Source: Methanobacterium sp. (GTDB lineage: Archaea > Methanobacteriota > Methanobacteria > Methanobacteriales > Methanobacteriaceae). Taken from it: 64,000 nt of DNA. Shown piece by piece: positions 9,547 through 17,182 of the stretch. Below the pieces are notes generated by a model. The model saw only the letters and a program-made list of their open reading frames with translations. It was not told the DNA's origin and searched no databases. The stretch is from the NCBI RefSeq assembly GCF_038562635.1, contig NZ_JBCFBO010000002.1, forward strand, positions 474,798 to 538,797. Direction: 5' to 3'. Position 1 is the stretch's first letter. Every line of letters begins with the position of its first letter. Made by a program: the position numbers and the translations under genes.

Positions 9547-10002
9547 TTATTCTTCCTCTTGATAACTTCCGTTATATTCTCCAGAACCGCTGACCTTAAA
9601 TACAACTGCCTGGGCAATCCTTTCCCCTTTTTTAATCTGGTAGTCAAATTCACCGTAGTTGTAGACCATGAACTGGAGTGTTCCATAAAATCCAGGGTCA
9701 CCTACTGCAGTGTGGACTGAAATAAAGGACCTGTTAAGGGTGGAACGCGGGCGGTAAAGCATTGAGTATCCCTTTGGGATTTTAACCTTGGGCGCCACTG
9801 TAACTGAATAAGCTGTTTTTGCTTTTAAAGTGTAGATTGGACCTTCAAGCTTTTCTAATTCAGGTAAATTTTTTTCATTGTCAATTAGAGAGCCTGCACT
9901 CTTTTGAATGAACACGTCTTCTAACGGTAAATCGATCCCTGAAGGCTGTATGAGCCCTTCAAAATCTGGAAATAGTTTGATTAATTCTTTTTCGCCTAGC
10001 AT
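9547..10002 (-). CDS. dut: dUTPase/dCTP deaminase-fold protein, probable dUTP diphosphatase
   Basis: A 151-residue protein of the trimeric dUTPase/dCTP-deaminase fold. Visible: MLYRPRSTLNRSF (phosphate-binding arginine and serine of motif 2), VGDPGFYGTLQFMVYNY (motif 3 aspartate region), KKGERIAQAVVFKV (motif 4), and a C-terminal GEYNGSYQ that resembles the deaminase-type tail more than the glycine-rich dUTPase arm. Methanogen proteins of this type are annotated as dUTP nucleotidohydrolases, removing dUTP and supplying dUMP. Whether this copy also deaminates dCTP cannot be read from sequence alone. Monocistronic. Confidence 0.75.
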   Translation of the reverse strand: MLGEKELIKLFPDFEGLIQPSGIDLPLEDVFIQKSAGSLIDNEKNLPELEKLEGPIYTLKAKTAYSVTVAPKVKIPKGYSMLYRPRSTLNRSFISVHTAVGDPGFYGTLQFMVYNYGEFDYQIKKGERIAQAVVFKVSGSGEYNGSYQEEE

Positions 10003-10335
10003 GATTATCGCCTTTTAAAAATATTTGAATATCTTATAATTATCTTAAAAACTAATAAATACTTTGTTTCAGTCAGATCTAGAGCATGCCTGCTGTAATT
10101 AATTAAAAATAGATTAAATTTAATAAATTCATTTTAAACTTCCAAAAAATAAGCACTTTTCAAATTTTCCAACTCAAAAACATTGAAATTTAATACAAGC
10201 AATTAACTGAATCACTGAAAATAAAGTAGGTGTATTCTAATAATCATGATAACTTTCTTCGACAATTATAAACTCGTTCACTGTCATAACTGTGATTAAT
10301 TATATTATTATAATAGAATATACTAATAAAAATTT
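10003..10335. promoter_or_regulatory. Divergent intergenic region, 333 bp
   Basis: AT-rich spacer between dut (minus) and the channel gene (plus). A TATTATAATAG stretch at about 10305-10316 could be the TATA region for the channel gene, whose ATG has no clear ribosome site and might be leaderless. Nothing else is supported. Confidence 0.3.
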
Positions 10336-11127
10336 ATGTCTGAAAATAACATAAAATCACAATTAAATATAAATTTTAAAGTTATAGCAGACTTTATTAT
10401 CATTTGTTTAATTATATCTGATACATTTTTACTTATATTATCTGATTTTTCTACTTTAAGCCCAAATCTTACAGAAGATATTGTTTATTTTGATTTATTT
10501 GTTTGTTTTGTTTTATTTTGTGAATTTATGTTCAGATTTAAAAATGCTGAGAATAAAAAAGATTTTTTTAAGGATAAATGGGTATGGCTAGATATAGTCG
10601 CAATGATTCCCCTTAATTTCTTCGCATTTAGATTATTCCGTTTTGCAAGATTAGTCCGAGTATTGAGGCTTTTAATGTTATTAAGGTTCTTTGCACTATT
10701 TAGAAAAAGCTTTACTAAGTTTAATAAGTTTATTAAAGAAAGCCATCTTGATTGGAGTTTTGGAGTACTTATTTTTTCAGTTTGTGCAGGAACAATCATA
10801 TATTGTATTGTAGAATTTGGAAATAAAGCTAATACATACGATATTTGGGAATCTTTCTCCTATGTAACACAAAATATCATAAATACCGGATCTGTAGATG
10901 TAGCTCCACACACATTAATAGGTAAAGTACTTGGAATTATTTTAATGGTAACAGGTGCAATATTCTTTGGAATGTTCACTGCTTCTTTAGCTACATGGCT
11001 TGTAACAAGATCAAAAAATGATCAAGATGCTAAAAATGAATCTGAACTTAATGAATTAAAAGAATTAGTTATAGACATGCAATCTGAAATCAAAGAATTA
11101 AAAGATTTAATTAAAAAAAACAAATAA
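10336..11127 (+). CDS. Voltage-gated-type ion channel with non-canonical selectivity filter
   Basis: A 263-residue six-helix channel subunit. Helices S1-S3 lie at about residues 15-95. S4 is plain at about 98-125: FRLFRFARLVRVLRLLMLLR has arginines at nearly every third position. S5 is at about 140-160, then a pore loop and S6 (about 200-225). The pore loop reads NTGSVDVAPHTLIGK where K+ channels read TVGYGDVVP..PIGK, so the GYG triplet is GSV. A C-terminal coiled coil (about 235-263) suggests a tetramer. Architecture is Kv-like, but the ion passed is uncertain. It converges on the nuclease gene with 11 bp between stops. Confidence 0.8.
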   Translation: MSENNIKSQLNINFKVIADFIIICLIISDTFLLILSDFSTLSPNLTEDIVYFDLFVCFVLFCEFMFRFKNAENKKDFFKDKWVWLDIVAMIPLNFFAFRLFRFARLVRVLRLLMLLRFFALFRKSFTKFNKFIKESHLDWSFGVLIFSVCAGTIIYCIVEFGNKANTYDIWESFSYVTQNIINTGSVDVAPHTLIGKVLGIILMVTGAIFFGMFTASLATWLVTRSKNDQDAKNESELNELKELVIDMQSEIKELKDLIKKNK

Positions 11128-11138
11128 ATTAGAGATTA

Positions 11139-12221
11139 TTATGATTTATCATAAAATTTTATAGTATCTTTTAATCTTTCTGAGTAATTATAGATATCTT
11201 TAATATTTTCAATAGGTATCTTCTCTTCTTTTTTATTTTTATCAAATAAACCTATATACTTCTGTTTTGTGTTAAATCTGAGCCTACAGATAGGCTTTAT
11301 TGTATTATCCAGATTTACAGCACAATAACTTAAAGTATCCTTTATTAACACCCTATCAGCATCTATTATTTCATGAAGAATCGCCTTTACAATATAATAT
11401 CCTTCCCATTCGTCTTCTGTTGTTATAATCTTTTTTGTATCATTATTAACTGTCTTAGATTCTTCCTCTTTTGATTTAGTATCAGAAGTATCAGAATTAG
11501 TAGAAGCAGCATCTAATGCAGATTTTAGTCTAGCACTAACTTGGTCTTTAATAATTTGATTCATTGCTGTTTTTGTAATGCCCGTGAATTTTAGACGTAC
11601 TTTTTCTGTTATTGGTTTTTTGTATACCTTTTTAGCCATGAATTTAACAAAATCTTCCGATGGGTCGTTTATTTCTTTTTGAATTATTTTTTTCATCTCA
11701 TTTATATATTTAAGTTCGCTTGCGATTTTAGATATCTCATTAGGGTCAAATTTATCTTTTGTGAATTTTTTAAGTTCTTTTACTTCTAATTCTTTAAGTT
11801 CACACATGTTAATTTCAAGAAAGGGTTTGTTATCCATAATATTGGGCTTATCAATATCTGTAAAAAAACGGTAATTAATACCATTAGTTAAAATAGCAAA
11901 TTTAGCAGGAGTATTCGCCGCGAAATATCTAAAAAGTTGCGATGCGTGCTCTTTGTCTAAATCACTATTACACTGTTTACATTCAATTAATAATGTTGGC
12001 TTTCCATCTTTCATTATCGCATAATCCACTTTTTCGCCTTTTTTAGTACCAACATCACATGTAAATTCTGGAACGACTTCTGTTGGGTCAAACAAATTAT
12101 ATCCTAAAGCACTTATAAAAGGCATTATAAGTGCCGTTTTAGTGGCTTCTTCAGTTTCTATATGTTTAATTTGTTTTGGTATCGATTCTGAAATGTTTTT
12201 TAGATCGTCAATTAAATCCAT
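11139..12221 (-). CDS. Stand-alone HsdR N-terminal-like PD-(D/E)XK nuclease
   Basis: A 360-residue protein whose first 150 residues match the type I restriction HsdR N-terminal domain: a helical start, ETEEATKTALIMPFISALGY, then D66 in KVDYAIM and E80/K82 in LLIECKQ, the PD-(D/E)XK catalytic set. There is no helicase domain and no methylase or specificity gene nearby. The middle is helical and basic, then a low-complexity acidic/serine linker (about 235-275), and a C-terminal beta-rich domain of about 80 residues. Such proteins are widespread in archaea as orphans. A defence or DNA-repair role is inference. The neighbourhood looks accessory. Confidence 0.7.
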   Translation of the reverse strand: MDLIDDLKNISESIPKQIKHIETEEATKTALIMPFISALGYNLFDPTEVVPEFTCDVGTKKGEKVDYAIMKDGKPTLLIECKQCNSDLDKEHASQLFRYFAANTPAKFAILTNGINYRFFTDIDKPNIMDNKPFLEINMCELKELEVKELKKFTKDKFDPNEISKIASELKYINEMKKIIQKEINDPSEDFVKFMAKKVYKKPITEKVRLKFTGITKTAMNQIIKDQVSARLKSALDAASTNSDTSDTKSKEEESKTVNNDTKKIITTEDEWEGYYIVKAILHEIIDADRVLIKDTLSYCAVNLDNTIKPICRLRFNTKQKYIGLFDKNKKEEKIPIENIKDIYNYSERLKDTIKFYDKS

Positions 12222-12343
12222 TTAGCTCTCCCCTTCATACAATATCAATTGATGTTATATTTATTTTATAATTATTTAAACATGTATCTACTTTATTAAC
12301 TACATAATATTTTCAATCATGTAAAAAAAGTTGCTAAAAAGAT

Positions 12344-12526
12344 CGTATACCCTTATTGAAGTTAACATCAGTGAAGTTGACCTTAGAAAGTCAAAATATG
12401 TACAATGTAAAAGAATTCAAACGAAGAAATCAATTTTTATCCAGCCAAAAGAATAAAAATACTATCAAGCAATTTAGACGAATATTAAAAGTTTATATAC
12501 AATACTATAATTTTATGCCCTGAAAG
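12344..12526 (+). pseudogene. Possible integrase N-terminal remnant
   Basis: An open frame with no convincing start (an internal ATG is at 12400) that ends at a TGA at 12524-12526. Its later part, with NKNTIKQFRRILKVYIQYY, resembles the SAM-like core-binding domain of tyrosine integrases (pattern NTI-x-x-YRR-x-L-x-x-F). There is no catalytic domain after it. Resemblance is by eye only and short, so it may be chance. If real, it would mark an old mobile-element insertion next to the orphan nuclease. Confidence 0.25.
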
Positions 12527-12608
12527 TCTACATGATGACTGTAAAGGAATATAAATTAAAATAAAATGCATATAATCTTTTACTTCATAATATACAGGTT
12601 TATCGAAG

Positions 12609-13046
12609 CTAAAAAGTTATATTAAATACTACAACTATTAAGATAAATGCACCTAAAAAGATAGCACAACCAAGCATTATATATCTAGAAATTCTCATAA
12701 ACTTGTAAGCAGATGTTTTTTTATACATTTCACGGTGTTTCTCCAATTTTTCCAGATATTCCTCTCGATTTTTCTTTATTTCAGGGTGTTTATATGAAAT
12801 ATATTTGGAGTAACCAGAGATTATAATAAAAATTACAAAGGCTATTACTAACAGAAAGCTAATAAAACCATAGATAGCACCCATAATACCAATAATTCCT
12901 AAAATAAATGGAAATATAGTAGATATCAAAGTTCCTTCACGGTTTCTTATATATTGATTGACAGCCAAACAGCCTACAATTATAAAAAAAATACCCATTA
13001 TTAAAGAAATTATTAAATAAAATATAGCGGGGATTACCATAATCAA
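12609..13046 (-). CDS. Hypothetical four-helix membrane protein
   Basis: A 145-residue protein with three tightly packed hydrophobic segments in the first 80 residues, a charged cytoplasmic loop (about 85-112, rich in lysine and glutamate: KKNREEYLEKLEKHREMYKK), and a last membrane helix at about 120-143. No motif I recognise. The start could be the ATG at 13046 or the one two codons later; neither has a strong ribosome site. It stands alone in the accessory-looking 10-15 kb stretch. Confidence 0.55.
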   Translation of the reverse strand: MIMVIPAIFYLIISLIMGIFFIIVGCLAVNQYIRNREGTLISTIFPFILGIIGIMGAIYGFISFLLVIAFVIFIIISGYSKYISYKHPEIKKNREEYLEKLEKHREMYKKTSAYKFMRISRYIMLGCAIFLGAFILIVVVFNITF

Positions 13047-13289
13047 TCATTTCGAAATAAAATATAAAAATTTTTCGACAATCTCAAAAACAAGTAACAG
13101 GTAAACCTACCGTGACCCAAAAATTCCAAATACACCATCTATTAAAAGAAACCTTCAATTTAATTCTATTTAAACCATTTTTAACTTAATGTCGACATAT
13201 TTATCTACCAAATTAAAATCATTCCAATAAATTTAATAAAAAATCGTTCAGACTTAAAACTAATTAATCCAGTTTTCCAAGGTAATATC

Positions 13290-13427
13290 CTACCTTTTTC
13301 TCATTAAATTCAAAATCTTAACCAGTAAATCAGGAAAAGTGTAGTACACATAAAAAATCAGCAAACTAATTGCAATTATAATAGACACAATAACTATTGA
13401 TGATTGGTTCAGGAAATTAAGCACCAT
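13290..13427 (-). CDS. Small membrane protein, probable displaced 3' part of the upstream gene
   Basis: A 45-residue frame starting MVLNFLNQSSIVIVSI, strongly hydrophobic up to YVYYTFPDLL and ending in a basic tail. The same frame is open further upstream, beneath the end of the 13445-13648 ORF, and reads STLQAVKALLFVM before the ATG. Read that way it would make a two-helix membrane hairpin. There is no clear ribosome site for the ATG. It could be an independent small gene, or the true C-terminus of the coiled-coil ORF just upstream after a -1 frame change. Confidence 0.4.
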   Translation of the reverse strand: MVLNFLNQSSIVIVSIIIAISLLIFYVYYTFPDLLVKILNLMRKR

Positions 13428-13444
13428 TACAAAGAGCAGAGCCT

Positions 13445-13648
13445 TTACGGCCTGCAGTGTGCTCTTTCTGAATTTTTAAACTTGATTTCAGTACGTAAAC
13501 TGTTAATCTTTCCCATAATTTCTGAATTTTCTGCATTTCCTATACTTACGCCCCTGCTTGTAAAAAGTTCATTTTGAATATGTTTAATCTCATTTTCTAA
13601 ATTATCTATTTCTTTTTCTAAATCCGAACATTTAGGCATACCCTGCAT
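13445..13648 (-). CDS. Short coiled-coil protein, possibly frameshifted
   Basis: A 67-residue ORF starting MQGMPKCSDLEKEIDNLENE. It is almost wholly a predicted coiled coil, with leucine/isoleucine heptads to about residue 58, then an abrupt AHCRP end. The ATG at 13648 has AAGGGGGT nine bases before it; a start at 13675 would add nine residues. A membrane-spanning frame (13290-13427) continues in the -1 frame across the stop codon, so the intact gene may have been a coiled-coil membrane protein of about 120 residues. Confidence 0.45.
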   Translation of the reverse strand: MQGMPKCSDLEKEIDNLENEIKHIQNELFTSRGVSIGNAENSEIMGKINSLRTEIKFKNSERAHCRP

Positions 13649-13810
13649 AACACTTACCCCCTTATTTTCAAACATGTTGATAATACACTACATATTTTTA
13701 TTATTAATAATTATTAAATTTAATTGCCAGATAAAACTGTTACTTTTCAAGCCATTTAGCTCAAAGAACTTAAAACAGAATTTCTTATTTACAACTAGTG
13801 CCTTTGTAAT

Positions 13811-13963
13811 ATGATCGATAAGAGTAATTTTAAACTTAACATGGTAATTTCGCCTGAAACAAGATATATGCACATTATAGAAGCAATCAGAGAAGCCGAA
13901 CTTAGATTTTGGCTTACGAGTTTAAAAGGTGAAACTTTTCATGTTTGCGAAGGGGCAGTCTAA
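13811..13963 (+). CDS. Possible small orphan protein (50 residues)
   Basis: An ATG frame of 50 codons whose second half has the look of coding sequence (HIIEAIREAELRFWLTSLKG). There is no good ribosome site and no recognised family. It runs opposite to and overlaps a less likely minus-strand ORF (13688-13873). It may be a small gene or a decayed fragment. Confidence 0.25.
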   Translation: MIDKSNFKLNMVISPETRYMHIIEAIREAELRFWLTSLKGETFHVCEGAV

Positions 13964-14000
13964 AATTTCAAGTAAAAAGTGGGAAAAAACCCTAAAATGT

Positions 14001-14699
14001 TTAAAGGTTCCTAAATGAACCCAAAAGTTCCTTTACCTCCCCTTCACTCACATCAGACCAGTGCTGGTACGCTTCAGCTACAGCAAATGCCCATTCGCTC
14101 CTGAGATTTGCACAGTACACCTCTTCAACATTTGGGAGTATAAATTCCACAGCGTCCAGGTTAGCAGTTGGCACTGCAACAATTATCCTATTTGCACCTG
14201 CCTTTCTCAAAGCTTCCACAGCAACTAGCATTGTAAAACCTGATGCAATTCCATCATCCACCAGTATAGCAGGGCGGCCGGCTGCTTGAATATGAGGTTT
14301 CCCTCCCCTAAATTCAGCGACTCTTTTATTAACCTTACTGCGTGTTTGCTCAATTCCTTCCCTGACAACTTTCTCATTAAGTCCAAGGCGTGACGCCATA
14401 TCTTCATTCAAACGCACTGTACCGTCGAAAGCTACTGCACCATAACCTGCTTCAGTATTCCATGGAAGTGTAATTTTACTTACAACTGCAATATCAAGCG
14501 GAATTTGGAGCTTAGAAGCCACTACCGCCCCAACTGGAACTCCCCCTGCAGGAATCGCAAAAACAATAGCTTCTGTATTTTTATACTGCATTAACATTTC
14601 TGAAAGAATTTCTCCTGCATGTTCACGGTTTCGAAAAACAGCAGTCCTATTTCTAAAGTCTGGGACGTCAAAAAAGTTATCCTCCAAATGAATTACCAT
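14001..14699 (-). CDS. Phosphoribosyltransferase-fold protein
   Basis: A 232-residue protein with the type I PRTase fold. The PRPP loop is AILVDDGIASGFTM at about 147-160 (two acidic residues then small residues). FAIPAGGVPVGAVVASKL at about 46-63 is the N-terminal pyrophosphate-side loop. Members of this COG1926-like group are annotated as predicted phosphoribosyltransferases of unknown base specificity, often in stress-linked neighbourhoods. GGAGAG lies nine bases before the ATG. Monocistronic. Fold call is secure; substrate unknown. Confidence 0.8.
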   Translation of the reverse strand: MVIHLEDNFFDVPDFRNRTAVFRNREHAGEILSEMLMQYKNTEAIVFAIPAGGVPVGAVVASKLQIPLDIAVVSKITLPWNTEAGYGAVAFDGTVRLNEDMASRLGLNEKVVREGIEQTRSKVNKRVAEFRGGKPHIQAAGRPAILVDDGIASGFTMLVAVEALRKAGANRIIVAVPTANLDAVEFILPNVEEVYCANLRSEWAFAVAEAYQHWSDVSEGEVKELLGSFRNL

Positions 14700-15136
14700 A
14701 AAAACACTCTCCAGCCATTTTAATGAAATACTTTACCGTTGAAATGATATTAATTTTTGAAACTGCACTATTTAGATCGTTATTACAATATCAGTGAAAT
14801 TATGAGTTCCTTAATTAATACTTTATTTAATTTTATTTATTTTTTACTAAAGCTGGACTTTGTATTAAAAATATTAACAGCTGCCCCTTAAAAATTAGCT
14901 GTAATCACTGCTTCCCAAATATTTCAAGGGATACTGCAATTCCAGTCGTATTATTGTAAAATCACCAGCTAAACACGATCATACTTTAATAGCATAATTA
15001 GATGTAATTCCATACCAAAATATAAAATTTAAAATAGTTATTAAACCAAATAAAATAGTAATATTTAAATTATTGACAATCAAACATTCATAAAACATTT
15101 CAGTAATTGTATCATAATCTATGAGGCCGTAAAAAT
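14700..15136. other. Intergenic region, 437 bp
   Basis: AT-rich divergent spacer. It holds the promoters of the phosphoribosyltransferase (minus) and the DUF2238-like gene (plus). A hydrophobic minus-strand ORF at 14979-15179 overlaps the start of the plus-strand gene and lacks a ribosome site, so I do not call it. Confidence 0.35.
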
Positions 15137-15850
15137 ATGACTGGTCCAAAACCAAAGGTACATAAACCAAAAATCCCATCCTGGGAAAAGAATCTGTTAA
15201 GGGGAATGAGCATATTCCTTTTAATCGCTGGTTTCTATATTATGATATTTGGCGGTGTAAACGGTACTGAGAGAATCTTTGGACTGCTTATCCTTATTGC
15301 ACTTGTTATAATTTATACCCCCTCCTTTTTTACCCGCGGAAGGATACGTGCTATACCTGTAGAAATTGAAATTTTAATTTTATTGATGGTTTTATTTGAG
15401 CTTGTAGGCGGTGACGCCCTCGGGCTTTATGTCAGCATTCCACATTACGACGATTTCATGCATTTCATGCTGCCGCTGTACATTGCTTTAATAGGCATGA
15501 TGATTATTTACACCATGTACTTCTACGGCAGGCTAAAAGCAACCGTAACTGCCATGGCTGTGCTTATTGTACTTGTAACTATAGGATTAGGGGGAATATT
15601 AGAAATGGGAGAGTATACTTACGATAAATATCTATCCCACACAATTATGGGGCAAATTACAGGGAATACCCAGATGCAGGGTTCTCCAACACAGAACGCC
15701 CTTGATGATACCATGAGTGATCTTTTTACAGATACAGCCGGTGCAATTGTTGGAGCTATTATTGGCGTTTTATTAATTAGAAGGGCTGAAAAGAGAGGTT
15801 CGCACTGGGAAGTGGCTGACGAAATTGAAGAATTGATAGAGGAACAGTGA
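15137..15850 (+). CDS. DUF2238-like integral membrane protein
   Basis: A 237-residue protein with about six membrane helices. The core GGILEMGEYTYDKYL followed by QNALDDTMSDLFTDTAGAIV matches the DUF2238 (YjdF-like) pattern of a conserved glutamate helix and a D-T-x-x-D-L-x-x-D-x-x-G-A helix, suggesting acidic residues within the membrane. The family has no known activity. The C-terminus ends in a short acidic cytoplasmic tail. Monocistronic; the start lies about 60 bp into the accessory spacer without a strong ribosome site. Confidence 0.65.
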   Translation: MTGPKPKVHKPKIPSWEKNLLRGMSIFLLIAGFYIMIFGGVNGTERIFGLLILIALVIIYTPSFFTRGRIRAIPVEIEILILLMVLFELVGGDALGLYVSIPHYDDFMHFMLPLYIALIGMMIIYTMYFYGRLKATVTAMAVLIVLVTIGLGGILEMGEYTYDKYLSHTIMGQITGNTQMQGSPTQNALDDTMSDLFTDTAGAIVGAIIGVLLIRRAEKRGSHWEVADEIEELIEEQ

Positions 15851-15998
15851 AATAAACTATCTATTTTTTCTAATTTTAAAGTGCAGCGCATCTAATGACA
15901 ATATCCTTAAAACCCTTATTAAATCTTTTTTTTCATACTACGCCCCTAAATGTTTTAAATCTTTAAAAAAAAGAATACCCAGATTATAAAAATGGAAA

Positions 15999-16904
15999 TT
16001 ATTGCTCTTTATACAAAATTAAAACACCTACTAACATTAAAATTCCAAACAATATTCTTAAAACAGTTAAAGGCTCACCAAGTGCAAAATAAGCAGTTAT
16101 GGCCCCAAAAAGCGAACTAAGAGCAAATATAGATCCAGTCCTTGTTGAACCTATAGTCCTGAGTGAATAATAGATCAACACAAGCGAAAAGCTCACAGCA
16201 ACAATTCCAATAAAAAGTAAGAGAGGTAACCTGAATAAAGGTAAGGTAAAGTTCAGTCCCAAAATTAGAGATAAAACTAATAAAATTGAGCCCCCAATTC
16301 CTGATTTTAAAGCAGTTATAAATATTATATCCTGTTTATGGCTTAAAAATTTGCTTAAGCTGGTATCAAGGCTCCAAAAAAACGATGCTGAAATTACAAG
16401 GAGACTTCCAAACAGGCCCTGGTTAAAGGAAAGATCCCTCAGGTCATTTGTGCTTAAAACTATTGCCCCTATTAACAAAAGGGCAAACCCCATAATATCT
16501 TTTTTATGAACTTTTTCTTTGAGGAAAAAAATTCCAATAATGATAATAAATAGTATCTCTACATTTGTTAAAAGAGCAGCGTTTACCGCAGTTATTCTAT
16601 TTAGTCCACTTAAATATAACGCTGGAGCTATAACTGAGCCAAAAATTGCAGTTAGAAATAGAATCAAATATTCTTTTTTAGATATGAAGTTTTCCACCCT
16701 GCTTTTCTTGTTTATGGTGTTCAATATTCTATTTTTAAGGGGAGAAATGTAAACAAAAAACAGGAACACACTTGCTATTAAATATGTAAGTGCTGCAAGG
16801 GCAAAAGGGTGAAGATATCCAAGCAGTATCTTGTCCAGTGAAAACCATACCCCAAAAAGAAGGGCCACCATTAATGCGCTTAAATATCCCCATGAACGAT
16901 TCAT
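15999..16904 (-). CDS. EamA/DMT-family transporter
   Basis: A 301-residue protein with ten hydrophobic segments in two repeats, typical of EamA (DUF6) permeases of the drug/metabolite transporter superfamily. First repeat marks: LTAIFGSVIAPALYLSGL and VNAALLTNVEILFIIIIGI. Second: STRTGSIFALSSLFGAITAYFALGEPL. Substrates in this family range from amino acids to nucleotides and cannot be read here. Monocistronic. Confidence 0.82.
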   Translation of the reverse strand: MNRSWGYLSALMVALLFGVWFSLDKILLGYLHPFALAALTYLIASVFLFFVYISPLKNRILNTINKKSRVENFISKKEYLILFLTAIFGSVIAPALYLSGLNRITAVNAALLTNVEILFIIIIGIFFLKEKVHKKDIMGFALLLIGAIVLSTNDLRDLSFNQGLFGSLLVISASFFWSLDTSLSKFLSHKQDIIFITALKSGIGGSILLVLSLILGLNFTLPLFRLPLLLFIGIVAVSFSLVLIYYSLRTIGSTRTGSIFALSSLFGAITAYFALGEPLTVLRILFGILMLVGVLILYKEQ

Positions 16905-17039
16905 ACTACCCCACAGCTTTGAATTTAATTAAAACATATTTTTTTTGTTTTGCTGCAAATACAGCTTAGACCTTTAATATTTTGATTCACGTTAATCTTT
17001 ATAATTTCCTTTTTTAAACATGGCGCCCCTTTCAAAACA

Positions 17040-17092
17040 TTTATATATTATGTAATATATTTCTTACATTAGATGTAATATATTTTTTACAT
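17040..17092 (+). promoter_or_regulatory. TATA box and two tandem operator repeats before ABC cassette 1
   Basis: TTTATATATTA at 17039-17049 is followed at once by two nearly identical 20-bp palindromes, ATGTAA-N8-TTACAT, at 17050-17069 and 17073-17092, 23 bp apart. Placed right after a TATA box they are well sited for a repressor dimer on each copy. A related site (TGTGATA-N3-TATTACA) lies in the promoter region of the MarR gene at 23961-23977. A MarR or similar regulator is the inferred binder. Confidence 0.6.
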
Positions 17093-17104
17093 GAGGTGAA
17101 AAAA

Positions 17105-17182
17105 TTGTTAATTCAGAGGATAAAATGGTTTAAAGAAAATGCAAGGGGAGAATTAAATGAGCATCTACAAATTATCATTTAA
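17105..17182 (+). CDS. Possible leader peptide overlapping the first permease start
   Basis: A TTG-started frame of 25 codons beginning LIQRIKWFKENARGEL, with GAGGTGA at 17093-17099 five bases before it. It ends at 17182, 26 bp into the permease gene. It may couple or tune translation of the permease, whose own ATG at 17157 has AAGGGGAG before it. It could equally be noise; no homologues are known to me. Confidence 0.3.
   Translation: MLIQRIKWFKENARGELNEHLQIII

Noticed and set aside
13688..13873. 61-codon minus-strand ORF
   Set aside because: Poor residue mix (Asn, Lys, Ile, Phe), no ribosome site, and overlaps a better plus-strand frame.
14979..15179. 66-codon hydrophobic minus-strand ORF
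   Set aside because: Overlaps the start of the DUF2238-like gene on the other strand and has no ribosome site; hydrophobic content is expected of AT-rich spacer DNA.
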